Positions 24,438-32,775 of a stretch of DNA of 64,000 nt are shown piece by piece; within the stretch, counting starts at the first letter, position 1, and each line of letters opens with the position of its first letter. Where the stretch lies: contig ONDM01000007.1 in the NCBI GenBank assembly GCA_900316585.1, positions 124,001 through 188,000 of the forward strand, written 5' to 3'. The position numbers and the translations under genes are program-made. The DNA comes from an uncultured Prevotellaceae bacterium. Its GTDB lineage: Bacteria > Bacteroidota > Bacteroidia > Bacteroidales > Bacteroidaceae. The notes under the pieces were generated by a model. The model did not search any database. It saw only the letters and a list, made by a program, of their open reading frames with translations, and was not told the DNA's origin.

Positions 24438-25808
24438 ATGTTAATGATTTTACAGCTTCTTATCGTGCTGCTGGCCTTGTATGTAGGCTCTCGCTACGGT
24501 AGTTTGGCTTTGGGTGCCATCTCTGGTATCGGTTTAGCCATTTTGGTCTTCTGCTTTCAAATGAAACCGGGAACCCCTCCAACCGACGTTATTTACATTA
24601 TTATTGCTGCTGTTACCTGTGCTGGTATGCTTCAGGCTGCAGGTGGTATGGATTGGATGATTCAGATGGCTGAGAAACTTCTGCGAAAGCATCCTCAGCA
24701 TGTAACTTTCCTTGCTCCTTTATGTACATTCTTCTTGACAGTATTGGTAGGTACAGGTCATGTGGTTTATACGCTTATGCCTATTATCTGTGATATTTCA
24801 TTGAAGAAAGGCATTCGTCCAGAGCGTCCATGTGGTGTGGCATCTGTAGCATCTCAGGTAGGTATTACCTGTTCACCTATTGCAGCAGCTGTTGCTTCAT
24901 TCGTTATTATTTCTAACGAGAATGGTTTTGATGTAAACAACCTTCAGGTTATTGCAGTCACAATTCCTGCGTGTCTCTGCGGTTTGATGGCTGCAGCAGC
25001 ATGTTCATATAATAGAGGTTTGGATTTGGATAAGGACCCTAAATTCCAGGCTCGTTTGAAAGATCCTGAAATGTATCGCTACATGTATGGTAATACAGCA
25101 ACCATGCTGGATAAGGAAGTAAGCAAACCTGCAAAGCTATCCGTATATATTTTCCTGATTGCCATCCTTTGTATTGTAATCGTTTCAATCTGTCAGATTG
25201 CAGGCTTTGACATTCGTCCAGAATTCCCTACAGGCAAGTTGGATGATGCGGGTAATCCTGTTTTAAGGCCTTTGGCTATGAATGTCATTATTCAGATTGT
25301 CATGATAGCAGCCGCTGCCTTTATGATTTTGTGTGCTCAGGCTCAGCCAAAGAAGGCTGTTAGTGGTGCGGTTTGGCAGTCTGGTATGGTGGCTGTAGTT
25401 GCTATTTATGGTATTGCATGGTTGGCTGATACTTATTTCAGCAACTATATGGATGTAATGCAGGAAGGATTGAAAGGTATTGTAGCTTCGTATCCATGGA
25501 CCATTGCTTTTGCGTTCTTTGCAGTCTCCGTGCTGATTAACTCTCAAGGTGCAGTAGTTGTAGCCATGTTGCCTTTGGCATATTCACTGGGTATTTCTGG
25601 TCCTGTTTTGTTGGGCGTACTTCCAAGTGTATACGGCTACTTCTTTATTCCGAACTATCCATCAGATATTGCTACAGTGAACTTTGACCGTTCTGGTACA
25701 ACCGTTATAGGTAAATACTTGTTGAATCACAGTTTCATGATGCCAGGTCTTGTTTCAGTAATTGTGTCTACGATTGTTGGTTGCCTAATCACTCAGCTTA
25801 TCTATTAA
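24438..25808 (+). CDS. Anaerobic C4-dicarboxylate antiporter (DcuA/DcuB type)
   Basis: From ATG 24438 the protein has 456 residues and 10 or more membrane segments. Typical features are the N-terminal LLALYVGSRYGSLALGAISG, PTDVIYIIIAAVTCAGMLQA, FLTVLVGTGHVVYTLMPIIC and RPCGVASVASQVGITCSP motifs, and the PNYPSDIATVNFDRSGTT motif near the end. The family exchanges fumarate, malate or aspartate for succinate, serving fumarate respiration in the absence of oxygen. It is a single-gene unit between its own promoter and a hairpin terminator, and it has a long upstream region with two palindromes. Confidence 0.93.
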   Translation: MLMILQLLIVLLALYVGSRYGSLALGAISGIGLAILVFCFQMKPGTPPTDVIYIIIAAVTCAGMLQAAGGMDWMIQMAEKLLRKHPQHVTFLAPLCTFFLTVLVGTGHVVYTLMPIICDISLKKGIRPERPCGVASVASQVGITCSPIAAAVASFVIISNENGFDVNNLQVIAVTIPACLCGLMAAAACSYNRGLDLDKDPKFQARLKDPEMYRYMYGNTATMLDKEVSKPAKLSVYIFLIAILCIVIVSICQIAGFDIRPEFPTGKLDDAGNPVLRPLAMNVIIQIVMIAAAAFMILCAQAQPKKAVSGAVWQSGMVAVVAIYGIAWLADTYFSNYMDVMQEGLKGIVASYPWTIAFAFFAVSVLINSQGAVVVAMLPLAYSLGISGPVLLGVLPSVYGYFFIPNYPSDIATVNFDRSGTTVIGKYLLNHSFMMPGLVSVIVSTIVGCLITQLIY

Positions 25809-25833
25809 TCTGAGAGTATTTATATAAAATAGG

Positions 25834-25862
25834 TTAGGGCTCACTCAAAAGGTGGGCCCTAA
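25834..25862 (+). terminator. Terminator of the dicarboxylate antiporter gene
   Basis: TTAGGGCTCAC pairs with GTGGGCCCTAA (11 bp, one G-U) around TCAAAAG, followed by TTCGTTTTG. The T-run is weak. Confidence 0.65.
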
Positions 25863-25910
25863 TTCGTTTTGTATCATTAATTAAGGTCAAGAAAAATATT
25901 CTAAAATTGT

Positions 25911-25941
25911 TTTGCTGGGTGAGGAAAAAGCCGTATCTTTG
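25911..25941 (+). promoter_or_regulatory. Promoter of rplM-rpsI
   Basis: TTTG at 25911-25914, a 19-nt spacer and TATCTTTG at 25934-25941 give a full-consensus promoter with a start near 25948. Confidence 0.8.
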
Positions 25942-25947
25942 CAAGCC

Positions 25948-26071
25948 GATTATTATCAAGATAGAGATAATAGGCTCAATTATAGCGCATTAAACATCTT
26001 TGGCCGAGGTGAGTTAGCATGCGTTTTTGAGCAAAAAGTTTTTTAGTAACAATAATTTAAACGTTAAAAGT
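25948..26071 (+). promoter_or_regulatory. rplM leader, possible ribosomal-protein autoregulatory element
   Basis: About 124 nt separate the predicted start site from the GTG codon, far longer than other leaders in the window. TATTATC (25951-25957) pairs with GATAATA (25966-25972), and a GC-richer segment near 25998-26022 follows. Feedback by a ribosomal protein is inferred from context only. Confidence 0.5.
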
Positions 26072-26533
26072 GTGGATACTTTAAGTTACAAGACCATTTC
26101 TGTCAACAAGGAAACTGCAACTAAAGAATGGGTTGTAGTGGATGCTACCGATCAGGTTTTAGGCCGTCTCGGTACAAAAGTTGCGAAATTGCTGCGTGGT
26201 AAGTATAAGCCAAACTTTACCCCAAATGCAGATTGTGGTGACAATGTGATCATCATCAATGCTGATAAGATTCAGCTGACTGGCAAGAAAATGACTGACC
26301 GTGTTTATATAACCTTCTCTGGTTATCCAAGTGGTCAAAAGCAGTTGACACCTGCTAGCATCCTGGCTAAGCCAGATGGTGCTGAAAAACTGTTGAGAAG
26401 AGTAGTAAAGGGTATGTTGCCTAAGAACAAGCTTGGTGCACGTCAGCTGAGTAATCTGTATATCTATGCAGGTGCTGAGCACAAGCAGGTGGCACAGAAT
26501 CCTAAATCAATCGATATTAACCTTTATAAGTAA
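26072..26533 (+). CDS. rplM: 50S ribosomal protein L13
   Basis: A 153-residue L13 (uL13) starting MDTLSYKTISVNKETATKEW. I place the start at GTG 26072 because L13 proteins of this group begin at this residue and upstream in-frame codons from TTG 26027 would add an unrelated Asn/Lys-rich tail. Key motifs are VVDATDQVLGRLGTKVAKLL, DNVIIINADKIQLTGKK and AVKGMLPKN-type RRVVKGMLPKNKLGARQLSN. It binds 23S rRNA early in 50S assembly. The rpsI gene starts 5 nt after its stop, the usual L13-S9 pair. Confidence 0.95.
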   Translation: MDTLSYKTISVNKETATKEWVVVDATDQVLGRLGTKVAKLLRGKYKPNFTPNADCGDNVIIINADKIQLTGKKMTDRVYITFSGYPSGQKQLTPASILAKPDGAEKLLRRVVKGMLPKNKLGARQLSNLYIYAGAEHKQVAQNPKSIDINLYK

Positions 26534-26538
26534 TAGCA

Positions 26539-26925
26539 ATGGAAGTAGTTAATGCATTAGGCAGACGTAAGAGCGCTGTTGCTCGTGTATTCGTCACAGA
26601 AGGTACTGGTAAGATTACCATTAACAAGCGTGACCTGGCAGAGTACTTTCCATCATCTATTCTGCAGTATGTTGTAAAGCAGCCATTGAATTTACTGAAT
26701 GTGGCTGAAAAATATGATATTAAGGTGAACCTGATGGGTGGTGGTTACACCGGTCAGTCTCAAGCTCTGCGCCTTGCTATCGCTCGTGCTTTAGTTAAGA
26801 TTAACGCTGACGATAAGAAGGCACTTCGTGCTGAGGGCTTTGTAACTCGTGATTCTCGCGAAGTTGAGCGTAAGAAGCCAGGACGTCCAAAGGCACGCCG
26901 CAGATTCCAGTTCAGTAAGCGTTAA
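26539..26925 (+). CDS. rpsI: 30S ribosomal protein S9
   Basis: A 128-residue S9 (uS9) with the expected NALGRRKSAVARVFVTEGTG start, the GGGYTGQSQALRLAIARALV core and the basic C-terminal tail ending RRFQFSKR, which reaches the P-site tRNA. It follows rplM by 5 nt. Its TAA stop is the first part of TAATTTTG, a possible promoter element for rpsB. Confidence 0.98.
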   Translation: MEVVNALGRRKSAVARVFVTEGTGKITINKRDLAEYFPSSILQYVVKQPLNLLNVAEKYDIKVNLMGGGYTGQSQALRLAIARALVKINADDKKALRAEGFVTRDSREVERKKPGRPKARRRFQFSKR

Positions 26926-26930
26926 TTTTG
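26923..26930 (+). promoter_or_regulatory. Possible rpsB -7 element overlapping the rpsI stop codon
   Basis: TAATTTTG followed by CGCG begins at the rpsI stop. No TTTG box is visible upstream, so read-through from rplM is also possible. Confidence 0.45.
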
Positions 26931-26937
26931 CGCGTGG

Positions 26938-27054
26938 ATACTGCGGAATTCTGTTTAGTATCTAAACTTCTGGGACTTCGCTGTGAAGGCGGGCTACCTG
27001 GAGGCTGGATTTAAAATCAAAAAAGAAAGTAAACGAATTAAAAAAAATTAAATT
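26938..27054 (+). promoter_or_regulatory. rpsB leader with conserved-looking hairpins
   Basis: The gap holds GTTTAG-TAT-CTAAAC (26953-26967, perfect), then CTTC...GAAG (26967-26988) enclosing TGGGACTTCGCTGT, then a GGCGGGCTACCTGGAGGCTGG stretch that is much richer in GC than the A-rich 40 nt before ATG 27055. It may be an S2-responsive leader; this is inference. Confidence 0.45.
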
Positions 27055-27864
27055 ATGTCAAGAACAAATTTTGATACTTTATTGGAGGCAGGCTGCCACT
27101 TCGGTCACTTGAAGAGAAAGTGGAACCCAGCAATGGCTCCTTATATTTTCATGGAGCGTAACGGAATTCATATTCTGGATCTCCATAAGACTGTTGCTAA
27201 GATTGATGAGGCTGCTGATGCTTTGAAGCAGATTGCGAAGTCTGGCAAGAAAGTCCTTTTTGTTGCTACTAAAAAACAGGCTAAGGATATTGTAGCTGAG
27301 AAAGCTGCATCTATCAATATGCCTTACGTTATTGAGCGTTGGCCAGGTGGTATGTTGACTAACTTCCCAACAATCCGTAAGGCTGTAAAGAAAATGGCTA
27401 CTATTGACAAGTTGACTCAGGATGGTACCTATGCTAACTTGTCAAAGCGTGAGATTCTTCAGATTTCTCGTCAGCGTGCTAAATTGGAGAAGAACTTAGG
27501 TTCAATTGCTGATTTGACTCGCCTTCCATCTGCATTGTTCGTTGTCGATGTAATGAAGGAACATATTGCAGTAGCTGAGGCTAACCGTTTGGGCATACCA
27601 GTATTCGGTATAGTTGATACCAACTCTAACCCTAATGATGTAGACTTCGTTATTCCAGCAAATGACGATGCGACAAAGTCAGTTGAGGTTATTTTGGATG
27701 CATGTATCGCTGCTATGGCTGAAGGTATTGAGGAGCGTAAGGCTGAGAAGGTAGACGTAGAGGCTGCAGGTGAAGAAGCACCTGTTAAGAAGGCTCCACG
27801 TAAGGGCGCTTCTAGAGCTCGTGCAGAGAAGGCTGAAGCTGAGGCTCCAGTTGCAGAAGATTAA
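27055..27864 (+). CDS. rpsB: 30S ribosomal protein S2
   Basis: A 269-residue S2 (uS2). It has the LLEAGCHFGHLKRKWNPAMA start, FVATKKQAKDIVAEKA, YVIERWPGGMLTNFPTIRKA and GIPVFGIVDTNSNPNDVDFV motifs. The C-terminus carries an extra Lys/Ala/Glu-rich tail of about 35 residues (KKAPRKGASRARAEKAEAEA), likely disordered. The tsf gene follows 29 nt later, the widespread rpsB-tsf arrangement. Confidence 0.98.
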   Translation: MSRTNFDTLLEAGCHFGHLKRKWNPAMAPYIFMERNGIHILDLHKTVAKIDEAADALKQIAKSGKKVLFVATKKQAKDIVAEKAASINMPYVIERWPGGMLTNFPTIRKAVKKMATIDKLTQDGTYANLSKREILQISRQRAKLEKNLGSIADLTRLPSALFVVDVMKEHIAVAEANRLGIPVFGIVDTNSNPNDVDFVIPANDDATKSVEVILDACIAAMAEGIEERKAEKVDVEAAGEEAPVKKAPRKGASRARAEKAEAEAPVAED

Positions 27865-27893
27865 TTATTTATCATCTTTAAAAGAAAAAGACA

Positions 27894-28886
27894 ATGGCTG
27901 TTACATTAGCTGAAATTAATAAACTTCGTCAGAAAACCCAGGCTGGTCTGATGGATTGTAAGAAGGCTCTTACCGAGGCTAACGGTGATATGGATGCTGC
28001 AATCGAGATTCTTCGTAAGAAGGGTCAGGCTGTTGCTGCAAAACGTTCAGACCGTGAAGCTGCTGAGGGCTGTGTACTGGCAAAGGTTGACGGTAACTTC
28101 GCTGCAATGATTGCTTTGAAGTGTGAAACTGACTTCGTTGCTAAGAATGCTGACTTTGTAGCTTTGGCAAAAGCTATCATTGATGCTGCTGTAGCTAACA
28201 AGTGCCAGACCTTGGAGGAGGTAAAGGCTCTTCCAATGGGAAATGGAACTGTTGCAGATGCAGTTGTTGAGCGTTCAGGTGTTACTGGTGAGAAGATGGA
28301 GCTCGATGGTTATCAGACAGTTACAGGTGAACAGGTTGTAGCTTATAACCATATGAATGGTAATTTCCTCTGCACTTTGGTTGCTTTGAACAAGACTGTT
28401 GACGAGCAGATTGCAAAGAACGTTGCAATGCAGGTTGCTGCTATGAATCCTATTGCTCTTGATGAGGCTTCAGTTCCTCAGTCAGTTAAGGATTCAGAGT
28501 TGAGAACCGACATTGAAAAGGCTAAGCAGAACCAGATTGACAAGGCTATTGAAGTTGCTTTGAAGAAGGCAGGTATCAATCCTGCACATGTAGACACCGA
28601 GGATCATATGGAGTCTAACATGGGTAAGGGTTGGATTACTGCAGAAGATGTAGCTAAGGCTAAGGAAATCAAGAAGACTGTGGCTGAGGAGAAGGCTGCT
28701 AACCTGCCAGAGCAGATGATTCAGAACATTGCTCAGGGTATGTTGAACAAGTTCTTCAAGGAGAGCTGCTTGATGAGTCAGGCTTACATTGACGACAGCA
28801 AGATCAACGTTGCTCAGTATCTTGAGAGCGTTGAGAAAGGCTTGACAGTAACTGATTTCAAGCGTTTCACTCTTCGCGCAGAATAA
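27894..28886 (+). CDS. tsf: Translation elongation factor Ts
   Basis: A 330-residue EF-Ts, longer than the ~280 of E. coli, as usual for Bacteroidales. The N-terminal UBA-like domain (LRQKTQAGLMDCKKALTEAN, GDMDAAIEILRKKGQ) and the conserved CETDFVAKNADFVALAKAI are clear, and the C-terminal module has CLMSQAYIDDSKINVAQYL. It is the guanine-nucleotide exchange factor for EF-Tu. The unit ends at a hairpin terminator 23 nt after the stop. Confidence 0.98.
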   Translation: MAVTLAEINKLRQKTQAGLMDCKKALTEANGDMDAAIEILRKKGQAVAAKRSDREAAEGCVLAKVDGNFAAMIALKCETDFVAKNADFVALAKAIIDAAVANKCQTLEEVKALPMGNGTVADAVVERSGVTGEKMELDGYQTVTGEQVVAYNHMNGNFLCTLVALNKTVDEQIAKNVAMQVAAMNPIALDEASVPQSVKDSELRTDIEKAKQNQIDKAIEVALKKAGINPAHVDTEDHMESNMGKGWITAEDVAKAKEIKKTVAEEKAANLPEQMIQNIAQGMLNKFFKESCLMSQAYIDDSKINVAQYLESVEKGLTVTDFKRFTLRAE

Positions 28887-28909
28887 TCTGATTTACATTA
28901 AATTCTTAT

Positions 28910-28943
28910 AAGGGTGTTTCTCGGAAGAGGGGCACCCTTTTTT
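28910..28943 (+). terminator. Terminator of rpsB-tsf
   Basis: AAGGGTG pairs with CACCCTT around TTTCTCGGAAGAGGGG, followed by a run of T. Confidence 0.8.
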
Positions 28944-28956
28944 CAACGATACGACT

Positions 28957-29574
28957 ATGAAAATTCTGGCTATAGGTATGAATTATGCAGAGCATACTCG
29001 TGAACTTCATGGTGAAGGTGTCCATAATGAGGAGCCTGTCATTTTTATGAAACCTGATTCTGCTGTCATACAGAAAGGCAAACCTTTCTTTTTGCCTGAT
29101 TATTCCAAGCGTGTGGATTATGAGACAGAGCTGGTAGTTCGGATTTGTCGCTTGGGCAAGAATATCTCCCAACGATTTGCGTCACGTTATTATGATGCAG
29201 TGACTTTGGGTATTGACTTCACAGCGCGTGACCTTCAGCAAAAGGCCCGTGAAAAGGGTTATCCTTGGCTGATAAGCAAGGGGTTTGATGGTTCGGCAGC
29301 CTTAGGCGAGTTTGTTCCTAAGGAGCAGTTCAAAGATTTGCAGGATTTGCATTTTCATCTGGATATTGACGGCAAGACTGTACAAAAAGGATATACAGGC
29401 GATATGCTTTTCAAAATAGATGAAATAATAACTTATGTAAGTCAGTTCATGACGTTGAAAATAGGTGACCTCCTGTTTACCGGGACACCTGTTGGTGTAG
29501 GCCCGGTCTCTTTGGACCAGCATTTAGAAGGATATCTAGAGGGTCAGAAATTGTTAGACTTTTACATTCGATAA
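28957..29574 (+). CDS. Fumarylacetoacetate hydrolase (FAH) family protein
   Basis: A 205-residue single-domain FAH protein. It opens MKILAIGMNYAEHTRELHGE and has metal-ligand acids in DYETELVVRI and TLGIDFTARDLQQK, then PWLISKGFDGSAALGEFVP and the ending LLFTGTPVGVGPVSL. The family hydrolyses or decarboxylates C-C bonds of acyl pyruvates or oxaloacetate with Mg2+. The exact substrate is not visible; oxaloacetate decarboxylase-like activity is one option. The ispF gene begins 3 nt after its stop. Confidence 0.88.
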   Translation: MKILAIGMNYAEHTRELHGEGVHNEEPVIFMKPDSAVIQKGKPFFLPDYSKRVDYETELVVRICRLGKNISQRFASRYYDAVTLGIDFTARDLQQKAREKGYPWLISKGFDGSAALGEFVPKEQFKDLQDLHFHLDIDGKTVQKGYTGDMLFKIDEIITYVSQFMTLKIGDLLFTGTPVGVGPVSLDQHLEGYLEGQKLLDFYIR

Positions 29575-29577
29575 ACG

Positions 29578-30060
29578 ATGAAAATAAGGGTAGGTTTTGG
29601 ATATGATGTTCACCAGTTAGTGGAGAACCGTGAATTGTGGTTGGGTGGCATTAGGTTTGAGCATGAAAAGGGCTTATTGGGTCATAGTGACGCAGATGTT
29701 CTGATCCATGCCATTTGCGATGCCTTGCTTGGAGCAGCCAATATGCGCGATATAGGTTATCATTTTCCAGATACGAAAAACAATGAGTTTGAAAATATAG
29801 ACAGTAAGATTCTGCTGAAGCGAACTATCGGTCTGATTGCGGAAAAAGGCTATAGGGTAGGGAACATCGATGCGACGGTATGTGCAGAACGGCCTAAGAT
29901 GAAAGCCCGTATCCCAGAAATACAGGAATGTCTGGCAAATGTGATGGGTGTGGATGTAGATCTGGTCAGCATCAAAGCCACCACTACGGAAAAACTGGGT
30001 TTTACGGGAAGAGAGGAAGGTATCTCTGCCTATGCCACTGTCTTAATTGAGAAAGACTGA
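29578..30060 (+). CDS. ispF: 2-C-methyl-D-erythritol 2,4-cyclodiphosphate synthase
   Basis: A 160-residue trimeric enzyme of the MEP isoprenoid pathway. The metal ligands are in GYDVHQLVENRELWLGGI (Asp and His) and GHSDADVLIHAICDALLGA (His). DIGYHFPDTK, NIDATVCAERPKM and KATTTEKLGFTGREEGI complete the signature. It makes MEcPP with loss of CMP. Two other pathway genes, dxr and dxs, are elsewhere in the window. Its 3' end overlaps the 3' end of convergent menA by 18 bp. Confidence 0.97.
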   Translation: MKIRVGFGYDVHQLVENRELWLGGIRFEHEKGLLGHSDADVLIHAICDALLGAANMRDIGYHFPDTKNNEFENIDSKILLKRTIGLIAEKGYRVGNIDATVCAERPKMKARIPEIQECLANVMGVDVDLVSIKATTTEKLGFTGREEGISAYATVLIEKD

Positions 30061-30972
30061 CAGAATTATTCCCATGGTGAGTAGAAGCCCGAAAATAAAA
30101 ATGTTTCGGGCACTTTCACCTAAGACTGTATTCAATTCTCTTCCATAGTTGATGCGTACCATTTTCTTCCAGGTGGCGATGTGAAAAGGTATGTATAGCC
30201 ATGGTAATACCGCTGCAGGCCATTTCCCGCTTGAAATGAATATCATACAGATTAGAGTCGCGGAAAAACCTAGACCTAGATAAAGATATTTAGCCCAAGT
30301 TTCTCCAAGGTGCACGACAATAGTCCTCTTTCCGCTGATACGGTCTTGCTCCCTGTCTCTGAAATTGTTTGTCATGAGCAGATTGTCTGTGACTAATCCT
30401 ACTGCAAGTCCTGCAGCCAGACATTCTAAAGTAATGGTCTGGATCTGAATGTAATAAGGGATGCAGGTGGGTATAAAGCCAAAGAAAACTATGACTAGAA
30501 TGTCACCGGCGCCTACATAGGACAAGGTCGTAGTATAAAGAAAGGCAAAGATAACACAGAGCAGACCCACTAAAACCATTGCAGTACCTCCATATAGGAT
30601 GAGAGGTAAGCCGATAAGGCATGCCAAGACAGTTGTAATGGCAATGCCTTTTTTCATAGCAGTCAGGGTAATCCACCCTTCAGCACAAGCCCGTTTGGGA
30701 CCTAGACGGTCATCCCGGTCACTCCCTTTTAGGCAGTCAAAATAATCATTGATGAAGTTGGCGTCAATCTGCATGGCAAAAGCAAAGAGCATACAGAGAA
30801 TCGCAGGTATGCCATTGCAGAGGAAAGTAGGTGAACAGCCCGGATTGAATTGATTCCAATCGGCCCAGGCCAATGCCAAGCCCACCATAACTGGTACGGC
30901 AGCACCTGTCAGAGTTTTAGGACGTGCCGCTAATAGCCAGGCTTCTGCTGAATTGATTTTGACTTTTCCCAT
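30043..30972 (-). CDS. menA: 1,4-dihydroxy-2-naphthoate polyprenyltransferase
   Basis: A 309-residue UbiA-superfamily membrane protein with eight or nine hydrophobic segments. Asp-rich substrate motifs are NFINDYFDCLKGSDRDDR and LLMTNNFRDREQD. AARPKTLTGAAVPVMVGLAL at the start is typical of MenA. It attaches a polyprenyl chain to DHNA in menaquinone synthesis, the electron carrier for anaerobic respiration. It is the last gene of a five-gene minus-strand operon and starts 3 nt after the MORN protein's stop. Confidence 0.93.
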   Translation of the reverse strand: MGKVKINSAEAWLLAARPKTLTGAAVPVMVGLALAWADWNQFNPGCSPTFLCNGIPAILCMLFAFAMQIDANFINDYFDCLKGSDRDDRLGPKRACAEGWITLTAMKKGIAITTVLACLIGLPLILYGGTAMVLVGLLCVIFAFLYTTTLSYVGAGDILVIVFFGFIPTCIPYYIQIQTITLECLAAGLAVGLVTDNLLMTNNFRDREQDRISGKRTIVVHLGETWAKYLYLGLGFSATLICMIFISSGKWPAAVLPWLYIPFHIATWKKMVRINYGRELNTVLGESARNIFIFGLLLTMGIILSVFLN

Positions 30973-30975
30973 TTG

Positions 30976-31596
30976 CTATCGGATTCCATCCCACTTACCT
31001 ACACGCATCTTCCCCTGGCTGGTAAAGAGGGCTCCATAACCTGTTTGGCCATTGTTATGGAAGGGACCATACCAGAAACCGCCATCATGGAAATAGTATA
31101 CACCATAGCCATGACGTTTCCCATTCCAGATTTCTCCTACATACCGGTCGCCATTAGCATAGGTCATCTGAGCATAAAGATAAGTTTTGGCTTCTTCAGG
31201 TGTAGCTCGGCGGAATTCTCCATCTTTGGTCACGCCAAGCAACTCACCAGTAGTTGAGCTGTAGCTGGCATAATAATCTTTAGTCCCTACATTGATGATT
31301 TCGCGGGTCATGGTTATACCAAACAGTAAGGCTCCTCTATAATATTGACCAATGATGGTGCCACCTTCCAAACCCTCATAGCTTGCATATCCTTCTAACT
31401 GGTTGTCATCGGAGATTTGTCCGAAATAATATCCTCTGCTAGAGGGAAGTTTCCGGACAACGAAATTGTTTGTATATCGGTTGTAAAGATCCTCATAGAG
31501 GTCTGGTATGATATAATATTTTTCCAAAGGTGTTTTCTGGGCAAAACAAGTCAGCGTAACCATACAGAAGAAAACGAATATCAGAGTCTTATTCAT
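30976..31596 (-). CDS. Secreted MORN-repeat protein
   Basis: A 206-residue protein with a signal peptide (NKTLIFVFFCMVTLTCFAQK). Two or three MORN-type repeats occupy residues ~145-203: YANGDRYVGEIWNGKRHGYG, then YYFHDGGFWYGPFHNNGQTG and a shorter YGALFTSQGKMRVGKW. The N-terminal half also has GYASYEGLEGGTIIGQYYRG, a divergent relative. MORN repeats are beta-hairpins that bind proteins or lipids; no specific role is clear. It overlaps the nadD stop by 4 nt and precedes menA by 3 nt. Confidence 0.8.
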   Translation of the reverse strand: MNKTLIFVFFCMVTLTCFAQKTPLEKYYIIPDLYEDLYNRYTNNFVVRKLPSSRGYYFGQISDDNQLEGYASYEGLEGGTIIGQYYRGALLFGITMTREIINVGTKDYYASYSSTTGELLGVTKDGEFRRATPEEAKTYLYAQMTYANGDRYVGEIWNGKRHGYGVYYFHDGGFWYGPFHNNGQTGYGALFTSQGKMRVGKWDGIR

Positions 31597-32174
31597 AGAT
31601 AACCATATAATTTTTCTTTTTGAATTTTTATCCAGACTGCGGCAGGGAGCATAGAGGAAGCATCTTTGCCTTCACGAATAGCATTGCGTACATCTGTAGA
31701 ACTGAAATCATAGAGTGGTGCCTGAACGATTTTTACGTTTTCAGGAAGAGTGGTACCATCTATTTCATAGCCAGGTCGGGGGTATACCCATACATTCACC
31801 AACTGCCTGATTTCCTCTGATTTGTACCAGTGAGGAAATTTCAGCCAATTGTCTCCGCCAATAATCAGTATAAACTGACGATTCGGATAAGCCTCTTTCA
31901 TGGCCAGTAGGGTGTTATATGTGTATGATGGCTTTGGCAGACGGAATTCGAAATCGCAGGCTGCAAGTTTTTTGTTCCTTCCTATGGCCAGCTTTACTAG
32001 CTCTAGACGTTTGTTATCATCCAAAAGTTCCATGTTCAGTTTGAAAGGGTTCATAGGGCTGACCATGAACCAGAATTCATCCAGTTCTTCTTGTTTGCAG
32101 AGTGTCTTGGCCAGAGCCAAATGTCCTTTATGGATGGGATTGAAAGAACCTCCAAACAGCGCAGTCTTGATCAT
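31593..32174 (-). CDS. nadD: Nicotinate-nucleotide adenylyltransferase
   Basis: A 193-residue nucleotidyltransferase. The H-x-G-H motif is in FGGSFNPIHKGHLALAKTL and the second signature ISGTKIR-like site reads FSSTDVRNAIREGKDAS. LIIGGDNWLKFPHW is also characteristic. It converts NaMN to NaAD in NAD synthesis. NAD kinase is encoded at the right edge of this window. It lies 9 nt after gmk and overlaps the next gene by 4 nt. Confidence 0.96.
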   Translation of the reverse strand: MIKTALFGGSFNPIHKGHLALAKTLCKQEELDEFWFMVSPMNPFKLNMELLDDNKRLELVKLAIGRNKKLAACDFEFRLPKPSYTYNTLLAMKEAYPNRQFILIIGGDNWLKFPHWYKSEEIRQLVNVWVYPRPGYEIDGTTLPENVKIVQAPLYDFSSTDVRNAIREGKDASSMLPAAVWIKIQKEKLYGYL

Positions 32175-32183
32175 GGGCAGGTT

Positions 32184-32759
32184 TTACTTGTTCAGGAATT
32201 CTCTTACAATAGTCAAGGTCTCGGCCTGTGCCGTTTCAAGAACGTCGTTGACCACCACTTTATCGAATTTGGGGGCGAAAGTGATTTCATAGGCCGCTTT
32301 CTCTAAACGACTCTCAATAACTTCTTGGGTGTCTGTTCCACGGCCTTCAAGTCTTCTGCGCAACTCTTCTATGGATGGCGGCATGATAAAAATGGATAAA
32401 GCACGTCTTCCATAGAATTTTTTGATGTTGCAGCCTCCTTTCACATCTACGTCAAAGATGACATTCTGCCCTTCCTTCAGCTGATTCTCTACCTGTGATT
32501 TTAGAGTCCCATAGAATTTGTCTGCATACACTTCTTCATATTCTACGAATTCATCATTGGCTATTTTCTGCCGGAATTCTTCTGGAGTCAGGAAGAAATA
32601 CTCCACACCATTCTTTTCTGTACCACGAGGAGCACGGCTAGTGGCAGAAATTGAGAAATGCAGATGCAGACCCTGTTGCATCAGATAATTGATAATGGTG
32701 GATTTTCCAGAGCCTGAAGGCGCGGAAAAAATAATCAGTTTTCCTTTCTTTTTCTTCAT
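32184..32759 (-). CDS. gmk: Guanylate kinase
   Basis: With the start at 32759 the protein has 191 residues, close to the usual length, and begins just before the strand KGKLIIFSAPSGSGKSTIIN with the P-loop. An ATG at 32786, overlapping the yicC end by 11 nt, would add nine residues and remains possible. GMP-binding motifs are SATSRAPRGTEKNGVEYFFL and EYEEVYADKFYGTLKSQVEN. It phosphorylates GMP to GDP. Confidence 0.95.
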   Translation of the reverse strand: MKKKKGKLIIFSAPSGSGKSTIINYLMQQGLHLHFSISATSRAPRGTEKNGVEYFFLTPEEFRQKIANDEFVEYEEVYADKFYGTLKSQVENQLKEGQNVIFDVDVKGGCNIKKFYGRRALSIFIMPPSIEELRRRLEGRGTDTQEVIESRLEKAAYEITFAPKFDKVVVNDVLETAQAETLTIVREFLNK

Positions 32760-32775
32760 GGTCGTGTTAGTAGGT

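Noticed and set aside
26027..26071. TTG start for L13 giving 15 extra residues
   Set aside because: The added residues are unlike any L13 N-terminus, and the family start aligns with GTG 26072.
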